A program made the translations under genes and the position numbers. Positions 23,633 through 26,888 of a stretch of DNA of 26,888 nt are shown one piece after another. The stretch comes from Bacteroidota bacterium. Its GTDB lineage: Bacteria > Bacteroidota > Bacteroidia > Flavobacteriales_F > PHOS-HE28. The stretch is from positions 1 to 26,888 of the forward strand of contig JAEZDL010000094.1 in assembly GCA_023418095.1 (NCBI GenBank). The letters are read 5' to 3'. The notes under the pieces are model-generated. The model was not told the origin of the DNA and ran no database searches. It worked only from the letters and a program-made list of their open reading frames with translations. Every line of letters starts with the position of its first letter. The stretch's first letter is position 1.

Positions 23633-26155
23633 ATGCAGCGCAGACTGATCTTCCTCCTTTTACTCTCGCTATCGATCGAAGCGATCGGCCAGACGGCCAC
23701 CATTCGCGGGCAGATCAAGGATGAGCTTGGCAACACGCTTCCCGGCGCGACCGTTTCCGTTGATGAGAACACCGGCACCAATGCCGATCTCAATGGGCGT
23801 TACGAACTGATCGTTCCAGCGGGCATTCCGGTCGAAATACGTTTCAGTTTCGCCGGACTTCTTCCCTGGACCGAACGGATCGAACTGGAGGCCGGTGAAG
23901 AGCGCAAGATCGATGTAAGCCTGCGGCTGCATACGCTGAAACAGGTTGAAGTAGAAGGCACACGCCGCCAGCGCGAACGCGGTGTTGAGCCGATCAACCC
24001 GCGGCTTACGCGATTCAATCCATCGCCGCTCAGCGGGGTGGAATCGCTGCTGCAGGGACAGATCGGCGTGATGATGCGCAACGAACTTTCAAGTGGCTAC
24101 AGCGTCCGTGGCGGCAACTTCGATGAGAACCTGGTGTACGTGAACGATATCGAAGTATATCGGCCCTTTCTCGTACGTGCCGGTCAGCAGGAAGGCTTGA
24201 GCTTTCCGAACCCGGATATGATCGAGCGGCTCGAATTCAGCGCAGGCGGTTTCGAAGCACGCTACGGCGACAAGATGAGCAGCGTGCTCGACATCCAGTA
24301 CAAACGTCCCCGGCAGTTCGGTGGAAGCGCGATGATCGGCCTGCTCGGCGGCGCAGTTCATGTGGAAGATGCGATGATGAAGAAAAGGCTGCGCCACATC
24401 ACGGGTTTCCGTCATCGTGTGAACCAGTTGCTTCTTTCCGGATCGGACACGCAGGGCGAATACCGGCCGGTGTACACCGATCTGCAGAGCTATTGGACCT
24501 ACGATATCACCGACAATATCGAACTCGGTTTCCTCGGTCTTTATTCCAGCAATCGCTACGGACTTGTTCCGCAGAATCGTGAAACGGAATTCGGAACCTT
24601 CAACCAGGCGCTTCGCTTCACTGTCTACTTCGAAGGCCAGGAGGTAACACAATTCCAGACGTATTTCGGGGCATTCAACCTGAATGTTCAGGCCACGCGT
24701 AACACGCTTTTGAAATTCACCTTGAGTTCTTTCAAGACGTTCGAAACAGAACGCTTCGATGTGCTGGCGGAATATTACCTCGATGAATTGGAACGCGATC
24801 TCGGCAGCGATCAATTCGGCGAAGTCGTGCGCAACCTCGGCGTGGGCGGATCGCTCGATCATGCCCGCAATGATCTTGATGCGACCGTGTATTCATTCGC
24901 GCACAAAGGGTTCCACCAGCATGGGAATGATCAATACTTGCAATGGGGCGCCGATGTGAAGTCGGAATTGATCAACGACAAGTTGAGCGAATGGAACCTG
25001 ATCGATTCCGCAGGCTACAGCATTCCACTGAACCAGGGCGATGATCTCGAATTGAATTATGTGCTGAAGAGCAGGCTCAACATGGAAAGCATCCGCGCTT
25101 CGGCTTATGTGCAGAACGCATGGCGATGGGAAAGCGATCGCGAGGATCGGTGGTGGACGCTGATCGCCGGCGTGCGTGGCCAGCACTGGACATTCAATGG
25201 CCAGACCACGGTGAGCCCGCGTCTCCGGTTCACTTTCAACCCGGGTTGGACAACGATCGATGCGAACGGCGACACCATTCCGCGCGACTATAGCTTCTGG
25301 TTCGCCACCGGATCATACTACCAACCTCCATTCTATCGCGAAGTGCGGCGCATGGACGGGACGTTGAACCCCGATATCCGTGCGCAGCATAGCATCCATT
25401 TCCTGCTCGGCATGGATCGCCGGTTGAAATTCTGGGACCGGCCATTCAAGCTCACCACCGAACTCTACTACAAACAACTGAACGACCTGATCCCGTACGA
25501 GGTCGACAACATCCGGATCAGGTATTACGGAACGAACAACGCCAAAGGCTTCGCTACCGGGATCGACATGAAGCTGAACGGCGAGTTCATCGAAGGGATC
25601 GAAAGCTGGGTCGGCGCAAGTGTGATGACGATCCAGGAGGACATCACCGACGATCAATACTACGTGCGCTACAATGAGGCTGGTGATGTGATCTACCCCG
25701 GTTATACGTTCGATCAAGTGGCGATCGATAGTACGCTGATCCGGCCCGGATACATTCCGCGACCGACCGATCAGCGGGTGAACTTCGCCCTGTTCTTCCA
25801 GGATGAAATGCCACGCTGGCCCACGTTCAAGGTACACCTGAACCTGGTGTTCGGCACCGGCCTGCCGTTCGGTCCACCCAACTTCGATCGCTACAGCGAT
25901 ACGTTGCGCACAAGCATCTACCGCCGCGTGGATATCGGTTTCAGCAAACAGTTCATTGGTGCCGAAGGCCAGCGCAAACCCGCGTTCCTGAAAGGCATCG
26001 ACAACATGTGGCTCAGCCTGGAAGTGTTCAACCTGCTCAACATCGACAATACGATCGATCACACCTGGGTGACCGATGTGAGCGGCCGGTATTATTCGAT
26101 CCCCGATTTCCTCACACCTCGAAGGTTCAACCTGAAATTGATCGCGTGGTTCTAA
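23633..26155 (+). CDS. TonB-dependent outer-membrane receptor with CarboxypepD_reg-like domain
   Basis: 840 residues. A signal peptide (RLIFLLLLSLSIEAIGQ) is followed at ~22-100 by a carboxypeptidase-regulatory-like beta sandwich (ATIRGQIKDELGNTLPGATVSV, then LNGRYELIVPAG). The plug domain at ~110-225 contains SGYSVRGGNFDENLVYVNDIEVYRP and IERLEFSAGGFEARYGDKMSSVLDI. The rest is a 22-strand-type barrel ending RRFNLKLIAWF with terminal Phe. TonB-dependent receptors import ligands (siderophores, glycans, vitamins or peptides) using proton-motive force through TonB-ExbB-ExbD. No SusD homologue follows, so this is not a SusCD pair, and the ligand is unknown. The N-terminal domain is typical of Bacteroidetes members. 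Confidence 0.95.
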   Translation: MQRRLIFLLLLSLSIEAIGQTATIRGQIKDELGNTLPGATVSVDENTGTNADLNGRYELIVPAGIPVEIRFSFAGLLPWTERIELEAGEERKIDVSLRLHTLKQVEVEGTRRQRERGVEPINPRLTRFNPSPLSGVESLLQGQIGVMMRNELSSGYSVRGGNFDENLVYVNDIEVYRPFLVRAGQQEGLSFPNPDMIERLEFSAGGFEARYGDKMSSVLDIQYKRPRQFGGSAMIGLLGGAVHVEDAMMKKRLRHITGFRHRVNQLLLSGSDTQGEYRPVYTDLQSYWTYDITDNIELGFLGLYSSNRYGLVPQNRETEFGTFNQALRFTVYFEGQEVTQFQTYFGAFNLNVQATRNTLLKFTLSSFKTFETERFDVLAEYYLDELERDLGSDQFGEVVRNLGVGGSLDHARNDLDATVYSFAHKGFHQHGNDQYLQWGADVKSELINDKLSEWNLIDSAGYSIPLNQGDDLELNYVLKSRLNMESIRASAYVQNAWRWESDREDRWWTLIAGVRGQHWTFNGQTTVSPRLRFTFNPGWTTIDANGDTIPRDYSFWFATGSYYQPPFYREVRRMDGTLNPDIRAQHSIHFLLGMDRRLKFWDRPFKLTTELYYKQLNDLIPYEVDNIRIRYYGTNNAKGFATGIDMKLNGEFIEGIESWVGASVMTIQEDITDDQYYVRYNEAGDVIYPGYTFDQVAIDSTLIRPGYIPRPTDQRVNFALFFQDEMPRWPTFKVHLNLVFGTGLPFGPPNFDRYSDTLRTSIYRRVDIGFSKQFIGAEGQRKPAFLKGIDNMWLSLEVFNLLNIDNTIDHTWVTDVSGRYYSIPDFLTPRRFNLKLIAWF

Positions 26156-26181
26156 CTGCGGATCGGTCGGTGCGTTTCATC

Positions 26182-26189
26182 TAAATTAG
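26182..26189 (+). promoter_or_regulatory. Candidate -7 element of the MORN lipoprotein gene
   Basis: TAAATTAG followed by C, ending 5 nt before the ATG at 26195, fits the pattern seen at other genes. No -33 TTTG was found at the expected distance. Confidence 0.35.
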
Positions 26190-26194
26190 CCGCC

Positions 26195-26584
26195 ATGCTG
26201 CCAGCCCGCCTGCTCACCGTATTGCTCGTGGTGCTCCTTCTCGCAGGCTGTTCCACGAAGAAATATGTGGCTGCCTCGCACCCCAACGGCAAGCCTGAAG
26301 TGGTGATCTACATGAAAGGAAAGGGCGAGGAAGCTGTAAAGGTGATGGAGAAGGTCTATTACCCGAACGGCGGATTGGAATACGTGGGCCAGTTCGAAAA
26401 TGGCGTGGAGCACGGAACGTGGAAATATTATTACGAGAACGGAACGATCAAATTCGTGGAGAACTGGCAGAACGGCGTGGAGCACGGCGTGCATTATGAT
26501 TATTCGCCCGACGGCCAGGTGTACCGCGAACTACATTACGAGAACGGCCGGATCGTTCGCGAAGTGGATCGCTCACGCGAGTGA
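26195..26584 (+). CDS. MORN-repeat lipoprotein
   Basis: 129 residues with a perfect lipobox (LLLAGC, Cys-19) after a hydrophobic N terminus, so a lipoprotein probably anchored at the outer membrane. Residues ~45-120 contain three MORN_2-type repeats with the YxNGxxEYxGxFxNGxxHGxW pattern: YPNGGLEYVGQFENGVEHGTW, YENGTIKFVENWQNGVEHG and YSPDGQVYRELHYENGRI. Such repeats form a beta meander, and in Bacteroidetes many are found in lipoproteins, some annotated as YwqK-like. The function is not known. It follows the receptor gene by 39 bp and converges with the methyltransferase gene (8 bp). Confidence 0.88.
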   Translation: MLPARLLTVLLVVLLLAGCSTKKYVAASHPNGKPEVVIYMKGKGEEAVKVMEKVYYPNGGLEYVGQFENGVEHGTWKYYYENGTIKFVENWQNGVEHGVHYDYSPDGQVYRELHYENGRIVREVDRSRE

Positions 26585-26592
26585 TCGCAGGT

Positions 26593-26888
26593 TCATTTCA
26601 CGGCTACGCCGATCCAGATCTCACGCCAGCCGATCGGCACGATCGGCTCGATCGCGCGATCGAAACGCGCAAGCAGATCCCGTTGAGCTTCGTTACGGCC
26701 AAGGTTCGCCGAAAGTCCGATCGAACGCTCATGGAATTCGCTGAAATGCTCGAATAGATCACGATCGCGGATCGGGTGCAGGTAACGCCAGTAGGTATTC
26801 CACGGAATGAATTTCCTGCGTAGCCAGGAGTGCAGCTTTGTTCCTTGAAGGTTCTCCGCGAACAAGAGCTTGCCGCCCGGCCTCAATA
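26593..26888 (-). CDS. Class I SAM-dependent methyltransferase, C-terminal part (5' end outside window)
   Basis: The frame is open to the right edge and the first codon seen as a start is TTG, so the true start lies beyond 26888. The visible ~97 residues begin with LRPGGKLLFAENL, the post-motif region following the SAM-binding site of class I methyltransferases (PGGxLLFxE). A variable substrate-facing segment follows, with aromatic and charged residues (FIPWNTYWRYLHPIRDRDLFEHF), and a last strand IPVIGWREIWIGVAVK-like ending. The substrate cannot be predicted from this part. It is not an N6-adenine DNA methylase by any visible motif. Confidence 0.75.
   Translation of the reverse strand, partial: LRPGGKLLFAENLQGTKLHSWLRRKFIPWNTYWRYLHPIRDRDLFEHFSEFHERSIGLSANLGRNEAQRDLLARFDRAIEPIVPIGWREIWIGVAVK

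Noticed and set aside
26884..26886. TTG as the start of the right-edge methyltransferase
   Set aside because: The residues there belong to the conserved LRPGGKLLF block, which lies inside the fold, so the gene must continue beyond the window.

Overview
The window reads as a fragment of a Bacteroidota chromosome, most likely a Flavobacteriales-like lineage with about 55-58% G+C in most genes. The evidence is three proteins ending in type IX secretion (T9SS) sorting-domain-like tails, a TonB-dependent receptor with an N-terminal carboxypeptidase-regulatory-like domain, many secreted or outer-membrane proteins ending in an aromatic residue, weak Shine-Dalgarno signals, and TAnnTTnG boxes next to start codons that resemble the Bacteroidetes -7 element. 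Coding density is very high. No gene-free stretch exceeds 300 bases (the longest, 20833-21048, is 216 bases). I see no rRNA, tRNA, CRISPR array, insertion sequence or phage gene.

Layout. 1-1277 (+): the C-terminal part of a HigA-type antitoxin, a HEAT-like helical protein and a DUF1801 protein. 1289-4354: a secreted beta-helix protein with a T9SS tail (-), a small outer-membrane-like protein (+) and a four-helix membrane protein (-). 4437-7603 (+): a large lipoprotein, an overlapping outer-membrane protein and a Gdx/SugE-like SMR transporter. 7604-8752 (-): a secreted PHB-depolymerase/feruloyl-esterase-like hydrolase with a T9SS tail. 8902-13332 (+): an ABC exporter (ATPase, two paralogous MacB-type permeases, membrane-fusion protein). 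13361-17631 (+): serine hydrolase, GT-C-like membrane protein, RsmE and a DUF4159 protein, packed with GTGA and ATGA overlaps.

17705-17962 (+) is an orphan small gene. 17967-23216 is all on the minus strand. In transcription order it holds a von Willebrand A protein, MazG, a soluble histidine kinase with an overlapping receiver-only response regulator, a small secreted CpxP-like protein, a DUF2383 four-helix protein and a helical protein. This looks like housecleaning and envelope or general stress functions. 23282-26584 (+): a small unknown, a TonB-dependent receptor and a MORN-repeat lipoprotein. The right edge cuts a methyltransferase (-).

The strongest unexplained signals are: (i) an extreme excess of GATC in all reading frames and between genes (hand count 26 in 720 bp against about 3 expected); (ii) a 70-bp array of ten degenerate heptanucleotides between the two ABC permease genes; (iii) -7-like boxes only 4-9 nt from many start codons, implying leaderless or near-leaderless mRNAs; (iv) five tail-to-tail gene junctions of 0-11 bp, two of them sharing the same 10-mer; (v) an A+T-richer VWA gene whose protein combines a signal peptide, a transmembrane helix and a T9SS-like tail in a topologically puzzling order.
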